From the NCBI GenBank assembly GCA_037039925.1, contig JAXRKP010001506.1, positions 10,001 to 74,000 of the forward strand: a DNA stretch of 64,000 nucleotides, read 5' to 3'. Shown one piece after another: positions 25,841 to 38,121 of the stretch. Position numbers and translations under genes: made by a program. Below the pieces are notes generated by a model, which saw only the letters and a program-made list of their open reading frames with translations, made no database searches and was not told the DNA's origin. Position 1 is the first letter of the stretch. Each line of letters opens with the position of its first letter. The stretch is from Doris montereyensis. Its lineage: Eukaryota; Mollusca; Gastropoda; Nudibranchia; Dorididae.

Positions 25841-26800
25841 GTATAACAGCTGATGTCATCTGAAATTCTTTGTCTTAGGTATGGAAAGTTTCATGAACAA
25901 GGGCTCATAGTGTTGTGGCATTGATACCAAAGCTACTATATATCAAAGGGAGAGGAACTTCCCTTTACATAGATACTGTACACAACAGCCATTCACTCCC
26001 ATTTCATTTTCAAAATTAGGATCAAAGTTGAGCAAATTTATCACATATATAGAGGCAGCATATTTAGAGGGCTAAAAACCTCATTTATAAATAGTTTTCA
26101 TGTTTTGTACTATTACAGATGGGTTCTAGAAGAGCCATAGCATATTATGAAAATGATAACATTTCAAATTCGATACTTTTGACCCAATCTTCGAGATTCA
26201 ACTGCCCCCCCCCCACCCCGGTAAAGGGAGATGAAGGTCCTGAGAAGGCCATTTTTGCCCAAAATTGGACAAATCTAGTTAATTGTGTCATTGGACGAGG
26301 CGTTCATTCCCTTCACATTGATACCATAAAATAAGCTTAGTATCGATTCTTTGAATATTTATGATTTTATTTAGATACGTTACCGGCCTATCTTTCAACA
26401 AACTGTTTGAACAATAAAAGCCAGTAATTTAGCAAATTCATATTCATTTTAACTCTCAGCGATTCCAAAGAAGGAAAATCGATCATTGGTCTGGTGATCG
26501 ATGCCCCCCTCCTTTTACTGTGGATTTATTTAAATGTTGTTTAACTTGTCTTGTATGATTATTTTTGTAAAATTCACGTTTTTATGAAAATATAGAGATA
26601 ATTTTGCCCCGAGAACATATTTTCATCAAAATAATTCGTGAAACAATGAAACTAGTAGTGAAAATTTGTACGGTCAGTTGTGTTTTTATTATCTTATCAC
26701 TGAGCTTGGAGTAGTGTGAATTGACAAATGTGTATGCTGAAATTGTTCATCGTAGGTTCAAAGAGAGTGGAGAATTAAGAAAATCAGTAGGTAATCAGCT
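25841..26800. other. Intronic DNA, nothing recognised
   Basis: Part of VPS4 intron 11. No named repeat or ORF with coding character; a C-rich patch lies at 26206-26220. Confidence 0.5.
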
Positions 26801-26804
26801 CCAA

Positions 26805-28600
26805 TAGTCTTTCTTTCTTTAAAAGTTCCCATTCTACCTTCAGATGCCCGAAATGATCTTTCTCCAGGCTGCCCTGTCCTGACATTTTCTATTTCCTTCC
26901 GTGAGTTAAATTCCTTTGCCTTAATGCCTCTTTTATATCTTCTTTCCATTTTCTACTTAAGTCTGCCTTTGGTCTTTTACCTTGAGTTTTAGCACTGTAT
27001 TCTGATTTAGCTATTCTATTGTATTCATTCTGTTTACATGTCCAAACCATCTCAGTTGATTTATTAGTTTTTATGCCATCTGCTTTGGTTTGATCTCTTA
27101 TTTTTGTGTTTCTGATTTTGTCTCTTTCACTACTTTTAGTTTTCCTACTTCTCTTCTGATATATTTCATTTCAGCTGCTTGTACTCTACTGTATTACTGT
27201 CCAGGGTCCAGGTTTCACTGCCATAGAGGAGAGTAGGACAATATACCGTCATCTATATACTGCCATTTTGGTTTTTGTTGACAATTATTGTTAACCTATA
27301 AATGCCTTTCCTAGATGGTTATTATATTGTCATTGCCTTTTGGATTTCTCTGGCTGGTTTCTTCTCTTAGTTTACTCCTAGATAGTTATGCTTTGAACAT
27401 GTTCTTAATTCTCCCTGCCCAATTAAAAAATGTGTTTTAACTTCCCTAATTAAATAATCAGCAAATGAAAGCAATGCTTCCTTTACTGGTTGGAGCTCCA
27501 CATACCTACATTCATTTGCTTCATTTTTGAGGGTACCGTTGCGACTGAATCCATAAATGCAATAAACAAAATAGGACTTACAAACAACTATGTCTTACTT
27601 CTATATCTACATCAAATTCTTCAGATACATTTGCAGCTACTCTCACTGCACATGTTGGTTTATTGTAAAACTTTTAATGGCTTCTATTAAATTTTGCTCT
27701 ACATTGTATTCTTTTAAGGAATGCCGTAGTTTGTCCCTCCTCACCGTGTCAAATGCCTTTTCTAAGTCAATAAAACAAAGGTGCAAGTCAATGTTTCTCT
27801 CAAAGAATTTGTGTATTATTTGTCCAATTGTAAATATGTGGTCTTGTACATTTCTTCCTGGTCTAAATTCACTCTGGTGTTCTTCAATCAGATCCTCTAT
27901 CCTTTTCCTTAGTCTCATTTCCAGAATCCTGGCATACACTTTTTCTGGTATGCTAAGTAGTGATATCCCTCTATAGTTTGAGCATTCTATAATTGATCCT
28001 TTCTTGTGCATTGGTACTACCGTTGCCTTTTCCCAGTTGTCTGGCACCTGTTTTGACTTTCATGCTTGTTGGCATATTACATGTAGTAGTTTGTCTGCCT
28101 CTCTCACTTGGTTTTTAATCATTTCTGGATAGACTTGAGCTGCTCCTCGAGCCTTTCCTAATTTCAATTTTCTTTTGGCTGTTTGAAGCTCTTTCATTGA
28201 GATATTTACATCTACAGCTTTCTCATCTGGATTACTTGTTACTCTTACTAATTGATCTGTACTCCTCGTTTCATATGTTCTGGAGGGATTATGTAATTGT
28301 TGAAAATACTTTCTCCACGTTTCTATGATTTCGCAGTCATTGTTTCTCCTTTGGCATTCTTAATTTGTCGTATTGAGCATGTTTTGGTCTTTCTCATGCT
28401 CTTCATTGCTCCTCAGAACAGCTTTTGATTTCCTTGATAGCTTTCTTGAAGTCTTTGTCCAAGCCCTTCCTACTGTTCCTGTTTTGCTTTCCTAACGTCG
28501 TCTTTGGCGATAAGTTTTTTATTCACGCAATCTATCATATCCTCTGGCCTCTTAGTTTGCAATATTTCTTCCAGGCATTCTTCTTTTCTTTGTAGTAGAG
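26805..28600 (-). mobile_element. RTE-like LINE copy C (5' truncated)
   Basis: The 3' tail (AAAG units, TTTCTTTCTTT on plus) is at 26810. C-terminal pieces follow, then reverse transcriptase at 27643-28047: MPDNWEKATVVPMHKKGS, RGISLLSIPEKVYARI, DLEKAFDTVRRDKLRH. The 5' break is at about 28600 in the linker. Lies in VPS4 intron 11, same strand as VPS4. Confidence 0.87.
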
Positions 28601-28604
28601 ATCT

Positions 28605-28850
28605 AGAATCTAGGTCACTTCACTCAAGCAGATCGATCTTAATCTTGTCTAGCTCTAGATCTAGATTGGACTATTAAATCACAATAACCCACAAATAGGA
28701 TATTAACATAAACCGTAATAGGAAATTTGAAAGGGCTTAGCTTCGATTTTCCTGGAAGGAAAGAATGAAAAATCGTCGACAGCAGGTCACATTCACAACT
28801 GAACCGTCCAATTGCAGAGAGGTAAGTCAGTGCACCTCAACATTGTTTAA
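28605..28850 (-). mobile_element. Leader fragment of the zinc-finger element
   Basis: Reverse complement of the 4795-5190 leader: the TTCATTCTTTCATTCCAGG and CACATTCACAACTGAACCG phrases match, with AGATCTAGAT clusters between. No ORF is attached; it is cut at the LINE copy C boundary. Confidence 0.6.
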
Positions 28851-30510
28851 ATATATCCCAAAATCCTTTACGCAAAAGGCAATTTTCACAACAAATGCGT
28901 TAGTAGATTTTAGACTAAAAAATCTGAAAAGAGGTTCCAATTTTTAAATCTGAAATCTCTCGTGTGAGTAATAAGGCCTCACAGACCAGTGTGGAAATTG
29001 TAGTTCATAGTGAAAGTGAAAGTTAAAATAAAGCATCGTGCTTCCGCTGATGATAAGTATAAAAATCGGCGACGGGGCTGGAGTCGGGAATTTTATCCTG
29101 TTGTGCTAAACCATCTCACCTATTCATAGCAGCGAACATAACTAAAAGGGAAGAAAAGGAAACTAAAGAGAAAAATATGGTATGCTTGAAGCTCTCTCAG
29201 TGATTTCTGTTATATGCTTTACATTTTGACACCCTTATTTTCTGTTCAAATTATTCCATGTACATGATGGCTTTTGTACCTGAATGGACTTTACTTGTTT
29301 ATAAATAACTTGTGGCTGACAGTATCTAAAGAAGTTATAAATATAAGCTCATTCAGAGTCTTTAGTCACCTAATAATACACATTTAATATTTAATTGTGA
29401 ATTTTCGATATATCAAATAATTACTTTTTTTAAAAATATTTCTCCTTCTAACACGTTTCAAACTAATCTGAAATGCTTTAAAAAACATTCTGGATATATT
29501 TCTTAAACTTTGTATGTTTGATTTCATGTTTCAGAAAAATAATTAACCCAAATAGGTACTTTGAACTTGCATACCTTATTATTTTTGGTTTATTTTCCAC
29601 GCTTTTGATACCCTTAAGGACTTCTGTGCGAATTGTTCCCTTCTATGGTGGAATTTATAACTGAATACTCTTTTATTATTTGCAAAAGACTTGTGGCTAA
29701 CTTTTAATAAAGAAATTATGAGTCTACATTAAAACTGGAATTTTTTCCTTCTTAATTTTTGTGATTTATGATAAGTTGTGAACTTTTTCCGTTTTTTAAA
29801 ACATAAAACTCATACATATTGTCTGATTGTAGCTCTCCATGTCAAACAAACTGTCTGAAACCCATAAAAAACAAATCTCCAGGCATTTCTGAACAAAATG
29901 AGGGGAATATGATATCCTTGTTGTTCTAAGTCATTTTGAGGTACAAGAATGTAAGGTCTTCACAAATTTTATAAGGGGAGAAAATCCTGGAATCATTGAG
30001 AGTTAAATAGCTGAAAAGAGTTTTAATACGATTTTCTCATACTGTACTTTGTTTTACTGTTTTTGCCAAATTCAACTGTATTCGCTTGAAATTTGGCATA
30101 CAGCTGCCTTACATCATTACTAAGAGGCTTCCGTATGGGATTTTCTACACTTTCTAAAAATTCAAGATGTTTGTTGGAAATTTGAGAGAAATTAGATTTC
30201 TTTAAGCCTCAATTTTTGAAAACTTGTAAAAAGAAAACTATACAAGATATCAAAAAAAAGATTCAAGAGATTCCAGATATTAATTTAAAGTTTCTATGTG
30301 CAAAATAACAAACCTCTCAAACAAAAACTGTAAGACTCCTTAGTTTTTGAAAATTGCCAAAACTGACCTAATTTTACACAAGAAATTCAAGATGGCGGCC
30401 ATTTTCATGGAACTCAACTTAACAATTTGTTTCCTCTAATTTTGCCATGCTGAACTCATAAATGTGTGCCTTGTCAAACTAAAAAAAACTCAGATCAACC
30501 CAGATCACTC
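28851..30510. other. Intronic DNA, nothing recognised
   Basis: AT-rich part of VPS4 intron 11, with AAGATGGCGGCCATTTTC at 30390. No gene supported. Confidence 0.5.
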
Positions 30511-30514
30511 AAAA

Positions 30515-30640
30515 CCCCCCCCCCAAGAAATTTTCTGTGCACCACCCCCCCAAAGAAATATTCTGTGCACCACCCCCCCACCCCCCCAAAGAAATATTCT
30601 GTGCACATCATCCCCCCCCCCCCCCCCCCGAGAGGGGGAA
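30515..30640 (+). repeat. C-rich minisatellite beside VPS4 exon 11
   Basis: Three units of about 30 bp (AAAGAAATATTCTGTGCACC followed by poly-C). It starts about 70 bp past the exon 11 donor. The pyrimidine/G-rich asymmetry may hinder sequencing. Confidence 0.85.
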
Positions 30641-30710
30641 AATATGCACGGAAAATTTCTTTACAACAGAAAACCACACCAAAAAGAAAACATGGAATTT
30701 TTTTTCTTAC

Positions 30711-30850
30711 CATGGACACAATTGGCTCCAAAAGTTTATCCCCAGGAACATCCATCCAATTCATCTCCATGGCTCCAGGAGCCCGGGTGAACATGGGGTC
30801 AACAGATCATCCACAATCACATTTGGGTCACTTCTTGAAGGTCCTCGCAC
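30711..30850 (-). CDS. VPS4: VPS4 exon 11: beta domain
   Basis: It encodes [20 protein letters not shown], then [20 protein letters not shown] and IVSM. The beta domain is the three-stranded insertion that binds the activator LIP5/Vta1. One G is missing where the CSPG motif should be (CCCGGGCTCC, about 30778-30783), so the two halves are in different frames. 140 bp is observed where 141 is needed. The acceptor is GACCAG and the donor GTAAGA. A C-rich minisatellite lies just past the donor. Confidence 0.9.
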
Positions 30851-32399
30851 CTGGTCACATGACATAGGTCAATGTTTTTATTTTTCTCTACAATGTAACA
30901 ACGCAAACACAAGTTTACACTGTTATCCCGATAAAATTTAAACAATAGAGGAATGCCTCATTTTTTAACTTTCCAGATTTTCTTACATTTTTTTCCCCCA
31001 AATGAAAGTAGTAATAATACCAATGTTGAAATTGTACATACATTTAATCAAATACCTCCGTATTATTATTGATGAAAAGCTTACTTTCAGTGAACAGATA
31101 AAAGAAGTTTACAAAAAAATTTAACCAAAGAGTTCAATATAAATGAAAACTAAAGCATGTCTTTTATAGAAATATCACAGAGAGCAACTATCATAGAACA
31201 TCTCATGTTGAGGAAGCAACATAACAAGGGTCTCAGGAAAGCCATGAAAGTTACTAATTGTGAACTTCCATTGTGTCACCACATTCACAAAACAAAACAA
31301 CACCCTTGAAGACACACAAGACACCCATTATTTGACCTATTCACTACATCCACTCGCAGTGGTAGGCTTCTTCGCACAAATGTTGAACTGAAAGATTAAA
31401 GAATTCCTATGACCCTCATTCAAACAGACTTTAGCAAATAATGCCCCTAGAGCTTCTATATCATATTTAAAGGCATGCCCGTAAATGATGTTTGATTATG
31501 ATTTCTCTTTATTAAAAGCTGGGTTTCTTGAGCGTTCACTGTGGTTAACTCAGAAACCACTGTATTGGTTACGGGTGATATCAAGTACGATTATTAGATC
31601 AAGTTAGTACTCAATACTGAAGTGAAGCGGGCTTTTTACTGTAACGACAAAAAATCGAAAAATTAGATCTAGTGACAATGAAAAGTTTCGTTGATCACAG
31701 ACAAAACAATATTTTCCCAATCAAATAAAATATGATTTGACCCGAGAGTTTATTCGCTGAGAACCTAAATCAGTTTTTTTTAAATCCACATGCAAAATAT
31801 GGGTGCAGTCGTTCCTGAATTATAAGCGGTCAAAGTCAGGCATGTTCAGCTTTATATAAATAGATGAAAAATCACAATGTAGTACCAAGTGTGCTTCATC
31901 GTTATCATCAGACATCATTGTTGTCAATTCATCATCATCAAAACCATCATGATCATTGCTATGATTGTCACCGTTGTTGTCACTGTCATGTTTATACTGA
32001 TCCATAATAATTGTGTTAAATTATTATTATTATATTATTATGATAAAATTAAAAATTTAATTTTGTCAATGTAATTATCATAAGGGATCGTTCAAGGATT
32101 TCGAGAAAAATGATGGGGGGGGGGGCTATGCCGCATGAAAACAACATAAACAAATGCCACAAGTCAATCATAAGAAAATATATGCTTAGATTTCTCTCCA
32201 AAACCAACCCATGCATCCACGTGCGTTCATATGATTCATTAATCCATCATTATTCCCCTTCCCGCACCCCACTATCAGTTTATAACAGTGGTTCCTAGGC
32301 AACGCTGAACACCTTCTGACAAAGCTGTGCTGATTCATTTCTCTATAGTTTTTTAATATGTTGACACCAGCTGTAAAGCACACGCATTTAAATACTTAC
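30851..32399. other. VPS4 intron 10
   Basis: No transposon recognised. It has an ATC/ATT-rich low-complexity patch (31890-32045) and a G run at 32113. Confidence 0.6.
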
Positions 32400-32487
32400 C
32401 CGTCTGAAATGTGTTGCTGTCTGGACCTTTCTGACAGGCTGCATGAGAGCATCTCTCACCACAATGCTGACATCAGCTCCAGAGTAC
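32400..32487 (-). CDS. VPS4: VPS4 exon 10: AAA small subdomain, second part
   Basis: It encodes [20 protein letters not shown] then VQTATHFRR, the small-subdomain helices that pack against the next subunit. The acceptor is GAAG, with a weak pyrimidine tract, and the donor GTAAGT. The frame is open over 88 bp and ends on a codon boundary. Confidence 0.94.
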
Positions 32488-32674
32488 CTTCATAATGAAA
32501 GCAAAAGCATTCGAGAAATATGCATATCAAGTTGAAGATTTCTTATACAGAAAGCAATAACAAAAAAAACCCAAAACACAGGGATGTAAATGGCATCTGG
32601 AGAAATTCTCTGAAAATAAACGCCGGGGTCCAGGGGCCGCGCAGGCCCCGGTGGGGTTGGGGGCAGAACCAGAA

Positions 32675-33160
32675 CTAGAACAAACAGTAGACAAAAAAAA
32701 AAAAAAATGAGTGGAACCCTAAATCTATTGTGCTTTTGCTCAATGTTTGGAGCAGCACCATAACTATAAGGTAAAGAGAACTAGAACTAGATCTAGGCAG
32801 TGATGCACTACTGATATCTGCAGTACTAGTAATCTTACTGCATGCTGCCTGCATTGCAGCTGGAAGACTAAGATAAGATCGAAAAATATGACAGTTTCGA
32901 TTGTGAGCTTTAGATCGGCTAGCATGGTCATTTAAACAACATACCCCAACACTGCCGTACTTTATCTCGCACTTACAGTAACAGCACCAAGCAAATCCAT
33001 CTTTGTCTACCTTTCGGAAATAATCTGAAAACAAATCGCCGTTGTCATCTTTCAACAATAACCAATCCCATCGAAATTTGTTCCTACACTCTAGATCTAT
33101 CGCATCAACTGTTGTATCTCGCTCCACAAAGTTAAGAGACCTTCGTGAACACGACGCCAT
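32675..33160 (-). pseudogene. Zinc-finger transposon ORF, copy 2
   Basis: Better preserved than copy 1. It starts MASCSRRSLNFVERDTTVD in an AACATGG context. RNKFRWDWLLLKD, DLFSDYFRKVDKDGFAWCC and CKCEIKYGSVGV...LNDH...H follow: a CxxC pair and two histidines of a BED-like finger. After about 100 residues it becomes serine-rich and runs into a poly-A tract. A GC-rich hairpin (GGGGCC...GGCCCC, 32625-32665) lies just beyond. In VPS4 intron 9, same strand. Confidence 0.6.
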
Positions 33161-34159
33161 GTTGTGTTTACTAATTTTAATACTTACCAATGAGAGTTAC
33201 TTCCTTATACCTACCGTCTATTTCGCCGTCGTTATTTATGTGGGTCAGAGAATTATTCTCTGAATCTCGGAGAATCTCGGACTAATGATAGTGAAGGAAG
33301 CTCGGCCGTCAGAGGATTGTTCTCTGAAAATTCGTCTTACAAATAGCGAACGGATATCGTGACAATAGTATTAATGTAATTGTGAAAATAACTTCCTTTT
33401 GTTCATAGTTTTTAGGTTTCGAATTCTTACAGTCGAAAAAATATAATAGATCTATCAGTGAATTAAAAATATAATTATCTGAAATAACAAAAATTAAATA
33501 GAATTAGATCTAGAATCTAGATCTATTTCTAGACTAGAAATAGAGAATTTACCCCCAAATTTCAACACAATCAAATAATCTGAAATCAGAGAAAATCTGA
33601 AAGATTTACAGCCCTGAAAATAAAACAACCCCAATAAAAATATATGGGCGGATTTCATTTCCGGATAGCAACGAAAATGTATACCATATATCACCGAAAG
33701 GATAGGCCTGGGCAAGACTCGCTTTTCTATTACTCATTGATACCAAACTACTGTCTTCTCTGGTCTCAGGTTATTCAAGCCGGCAACAAATATGAACACT
33801 TTAAGCCTTGGGAAGATGAAAGTTAGCTAAACTAATGCTCAAAAGGGTGAAAAGAAAGGGATGGTGGTGTTGCAAAGGGTGTAGTGGGACGGGAGCCGGG
33901 GTAAAGGTGTTGATGGTTTTAGTTTATCTGTGGCTTTTTGTAGCCTTTTATATTTGAATTTTTCTAGCTATGTCTATGATTCCAAACTCCCGCAGCTCAC
34001 CCTTAAATCTATTTTATGTGCTGTGGAAGTTAAGGAAAGTTAGAAATTGATGCTTTGCTAGAATGTAGCCCATGTTGTCCCCATGTACTGGTGTGAATTT
34101 CAGTGTTTGATCATGTGGTTGCTGGGTTACTGAATTATATTAATGTTGATTTTTAGTCA
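33161..34159. other. Upstream part of the zinc-finger element and unassigned intron
   Basis: 33240-33320 holds repeated ATCTCGG/AGAATCTCGG phrases, and 33505-33525 an AGATCTAGAATCTAGATCT cluster, as seen upstream of copy 1. The remainder is unassigned. Confidence 0.45.
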
Positions 34160-34724
34160 TGTTATAGCTGGTCTCTCGGTGGGCTAGTTTTGGCCAGCGT
34201 GTGACGTAGAAGCTTTCTCAGACGTCCGAGTTGATGCCTATAAGTACTGTGGAGAGCAGAAGAGAGAGACCAGATTAGAGAGACGAATTTACAAGAATTC
34301 ACAGGAACCCCTGAGGCATACTGGGACAGAGATACCAATCAACGTGGTAGCATTGCCATTATTATATTATCATTCTACACCTCCGCTGGAGATCATCGTT
34401 GATCTATTATATAGATCCTTATGAAATCATTTAAGTTGTCACCAACCACCAGTTGTACTTTGATCTATTTGTCCTGGGCTCCATTAGCCATCACAGTTGG
34501 CAGTTAGCTACTCTGTAATAAGTGTCGTTTTTACTTTTTCATCGTCCTTCTCATCCTTATCTTCACCCATCACACACATATAACTAGCGTCAAGATTTTT
34601 GATTTTGATTTAAAATGTTAGTGTGTCTTATATGATTGAGATAAGTTTTCCCTCTGTAGGGGGGGTGCACGCGTTTTACATGCCTGTATGCGGTGATGTA
34701 CGGTATGTGAAATAAATGGCAACA
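34160..34724 (+). mobile_element. Possible solo LTR
   Basis: Begins TGTT and ends AACA, has a TATA-like CCTATAAGTACTG at about 34234 and AATAAA at 34711, in the order expected of an LTR. No flanking target duplication was found and no internal gag-pol lies nearby. A promoter-like unique sequence is the alternative. Confidence 0.3.
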
Positions 34725-34725
34725 G

Positions 34726-36915
34726 AAGTTTTCTTTCTTTCTTTATCAATTCCCATTCTACCTTCCGGTGCATGGTTTTAGGCACCAAATTATCTTTTTC
34801 CAGGCTGCCCTATCCTGACATTTTCTTTTTCCTTTTGTGAAGGTAAAATTTCTTTGCTTCAGCGTTTATTTTATATCTTTGTTCCACTTTTCTTCGAGGT
34901 CTACCTTTTGGTCTTTAACCTTGGGTTGCATACTGATTTAGCTATTCTCTTTTCATTCATTCTGTTGACATATCCAAACCATCTCAGTTGATTTATCTAT
35001 ATCTTAGTTTAATACCATCTGCCTTGGTTTGATCTCTTATTGTTTTTGTTTCTGATTTTAGTTATTCCTACTTCTCTGCCACAGAGGAGAGTAGAACAAT
35101 AAACTGTGTTGTATACTGTCATTTTATTTTTGTTGACAATTCTTATTTACCTAGATGGTTATATTTTATCATTTGCCTTTTGGATTCTTGGGCTGATTTC
35201 TTCTCTTAGCTTTCCTTCTGAGGTAATTATAGTTTTAAACTTGTTCTAATTTCTCTCTGCCCAGTTTAAGGTTTTTGTGTTTTAGCTTCCCTAGTTACTA
35301 GCATTGTTTTTGTTTTCTTATCATTGACTTTCAATCCACTTTTATTTAGTTCATTATTCAGTATGTTGATATTATATTGAAGGTCACTTTCTGACTTCCA
35401 AATCGAGCTATATCATCAGCACATGAAGGCATTGATAGATTTACTGGTTTAAGTTTCCACATACCTACATTCTTTTTCTTCATTTCTGATGTCTAACTCT
35501 ATATCTATTTCACAATTCTTTAGATAAGTTTCCAGCTACTCTCACTGCACATGTTGGTTTATTGTAAAAACTTTTAATAGCTTCTATCAAATTTTGTTTT
35601 ACCTATGTTCTTTTAAAGAGTCACAGTTCATCTCTTCCTCACGGTCTCAAATGCCTTTTCTAAGTCAATAAAACAAAGGTGTAAGTCAATATATCTTTCA
35701 AGGAATCTTTCTATTGTTTGTCAAATTGTAAATATGTGGTCCTGTACAATTTTCCCTTGTCTAAATCTGCTCTGATGTTCTTGAATCTGATCTTCTACTC
35801 TTTTCCTCAGTCTCATTTCTATAGCCTGGCATACACTTTTCTTGGTGTGCTAAGTAGTGATATCCGTCTATAGTTTGAGTATTCCATAGCTGATCCTTTC
35901 TTTGTGTTGGTACTATCTATCGTTCTCTTCCTCCAGTCATTTGGCACCTGTTTTGACTTCCATGCTTGTTGGCATATTTCATTCAGAAGTTTGTCTGCCT
36001 CTCTCCCTTGGTTTTTAATAATTTCTACATAAATTTGATCTGCTCCTGAGACCTTTCCTAGTTTGATTTCTCGCATAGCTGTTTTTCTCCATTTAGATAT
36101 CAACATTTTCAGTCATCTCATCTGGGTTATATGTTATTCTTACAGGTTGATCTGTACTCCTTGTTTCATATTTCAGTAGGGATTATGCAATGGCTGAAAA
36201 TACTTTCTCCATGCTTCCATATCGTTGTCTTCCTTCATTCTTTCTCCTGTGGTGTTCTTAGTTTGTCTAATTTGGCATGTTTTGGTCTTTCTCATGCTTT
36301 TCATAGCTCCACAGAACAGCTTTTGATTTCCTTGGTAGCTTTTTTGAGGAGTGTTTGTGCACTCTTGCCTGTTTTGCTTTCCTCACATCCTCTTTGATGA
36401 TAGTTCTCATCTTCGTTTGGTTTATAAACTATAAATGTTTACCTTGAGCTAATAAATTTCCAAGTTCCTTGTCCATTTTTCTTTGTTTCTGTGATAGCCA
36501 AAATATCTACTTTGAATCCTTCTTATTCTTCAGTTAATTCTAACTCTTTTCCATTTATTGGTCTGACATTCCATGTTCCAAAATCAAAGAATGTATTAGT
36601 TTCCAGGGTGTCTTCTGTAGTTCCATCCGATTGTAATATCTTTTGATTCTCTGAATCGGTTGGTTTTGGGTAAACAGATGATTAGTCCACTGTAACCTAG
36701 GTAGGTGGTGGGCCACTGCTGCACCTTGAAGCCCCCTACCAGGCCTTGGTTTTGAGTTTCTGTCAGCCTTTGGTCAGCCAAGACCCACCTGCAAGGCAGC
36801 AGGTTGCAATTTTCTGTCAGGGTTAACTCTCCTAGCCTTTATTCGGCCAAGACCAGCCAGCAAAAGCTTAATGGAGAGCGAGATCGGCTAGTTCCCATAC
36901 AGATGTAAGTACATA
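34726..36915 (-). mobile_element. RTE-like LINE copy D (internally deleted)
   Basis: AAAG tail at 34728. Reverse transcriptase remnants at 35550-36100 (KLGKVSGADQIYVEIIKNQG), a linker, a short endonuclease piece at 36410-36600, and 5' monomers at 36690-36915. Most of the endonuclease is missing. In VPS4 intron 9, same strand. Confidence 0.85.
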
Positions 36916-37336
36916 CCCATTGCTCAGACAACAGGAACAATCTTCTTTTGATTTTGCCCTATGACATGACCATGGTAGAAATTATGTTGTTGGGCTAAAC
37001 ATCAAACACAAAAATCATGTAACAAATCATTTATGACCAGAGCTGGGTGGGTTTTCTTCGGTAACAACCAGTCCTCTGACCCGCTATTGATTTTTTTAAA
37101 AGGAGTAAAAACAGATTTGTCTACTTCATTGCTGAATGGAAAGAATTATGACCTACTAGAAGTGCTCACCATCCATCCACAACAATACAAGAATCCTCCA
37201 CCATCCCCACAACCCCCCCCCCCCCCCCCCCAAAAAAAAAAACCCAAACGTACTGAAAATCCAGACTTTAATCAAAATAAACCAAGAAACGCCCACCACG
37301 TCCCGTCTCCCAGACAAAAAATGTGCCTGATCTCAC

Positions 37337-37471
37337 CCATCCGTCCTCTGACCCAGTTCTTTCATTTCTTGGTCAGTCAGAGAGTGGGGCGTGTTGCCCC
37401 AAGTGAAGTTTGAACATTGCACCACGAGCCGGGAGCTTCTAGGGAGAGGGATGTAGATTCTCTTTTCAAAC
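37337..37471 (-). CDS. VPS4: VPS4 exon 9: AAA small subdomain, first part
   Basis: It opens FEKRIYIPLP and closes NTPHSLTDQEMKELGQRTDG, both typical of VPS4. Between them the text is scrambled: EAP reads in the next frame, then a GAMFKLHL stretch in the third, before the frame returns. Three single-base gains (about 37385-37445) with net +3 explain it. TATATCAG acceptor and GTGAGA donor are intact and in phase with exons 8 and 10. Confidence 0.88.
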
Positions 37472-37607
37472 CTGATATAGAAGATTTTTTTTTAAAACGC
37501 ATGTGAGATGAGAGAAACTTCATAAAGGTGTCATTGATATCGCAGCCACGTATTTTTGATTCAACAAATCCCCTCACTGCCATTTTTCTACGCTTAAATC
37601 AAAGGCT

Positions 37608-37645
37608 AATCAATTCAAACTCATTGATTAGCCTTTGCAAACTCT
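37608..37645. repeat. Short hairpin in VPS4 intron 8
   Basis: Arms CAAAGGCTAATCAA and TTGATTAGCCTTTG are perfect complements around a loop of about 9 bases. Possibly the remnant of a MITE; no protein link. Confidence 0.7.
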
Positions 37646-37890
37646 ACAACAATAAAAACATGATTTCATTTCAAAGGAAGGAAAAGAATTCATTAACAGA
37701 CAAAAATCACTCTTGGAACAACTAAAAAATATTATTCCTAGGTTTATTACTTACCTCTAGATTACATTTAAGCAGACTTTGCAATGAAGCACTTTTCTCT
37801 GCTTCTTTTATTCTTATACAAAGAGGAGTGGTATATAATACGCTAAACTGACTTAATTATGACGTTAACTACAATAAAAAATGGCAATAC

Positions 37891-38121
37891 CTTCTTCTGA
37901 TGGCTGAATCCAAAGCCCAAGGTATATTGGTAGCACCCAGAACCAAAATTCCATCATTGTCCGTTCCAACACCCTCCATTTGGACCAAGAATTCGGTCTT
38001 GATACGCCTGGCTGATTCTGATTCATTGTCACTGCGAGAACCACAGAGGGCATCAACTTCATCAATGAAAATAATGCTTGGCTTTCCGTCTCTCGCAAGT
38101 TCAAATAGTGATTTCACTAAT
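37891..38121 (-). CDS. VPS4: VPS4 exon 8: Walker B, second region of homology
   Basis: The largest exon (231 bp). It carries [20 protein letters not shown] with the catalytic Walker B glutamate, [20 protein letters not shown], sensor-1 (GATNIPW) and SAIRRR with the arginine fingers that complete the neighbouring subunit's active site. The ATACAG acceptor and GTATTG donor are present, and no indel is seen. This exon alone identifies VPS4 rather than spastin or katanin. Confidence 0.97.

Noticed and set aside
27590..27976. Plus-strand ORF of 128 codons with hydrophobic stretches
   Set aside because: Antisense of LINE reverse transcriptase at 27643-28047.
30464..30941. Plus-strand proline-rich ORFs over 100 codons
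   Set aside because: They arise from the C-rich minisatellite and the antisense of VPS4 exon 11; the minus strand carries the clear coding signal.
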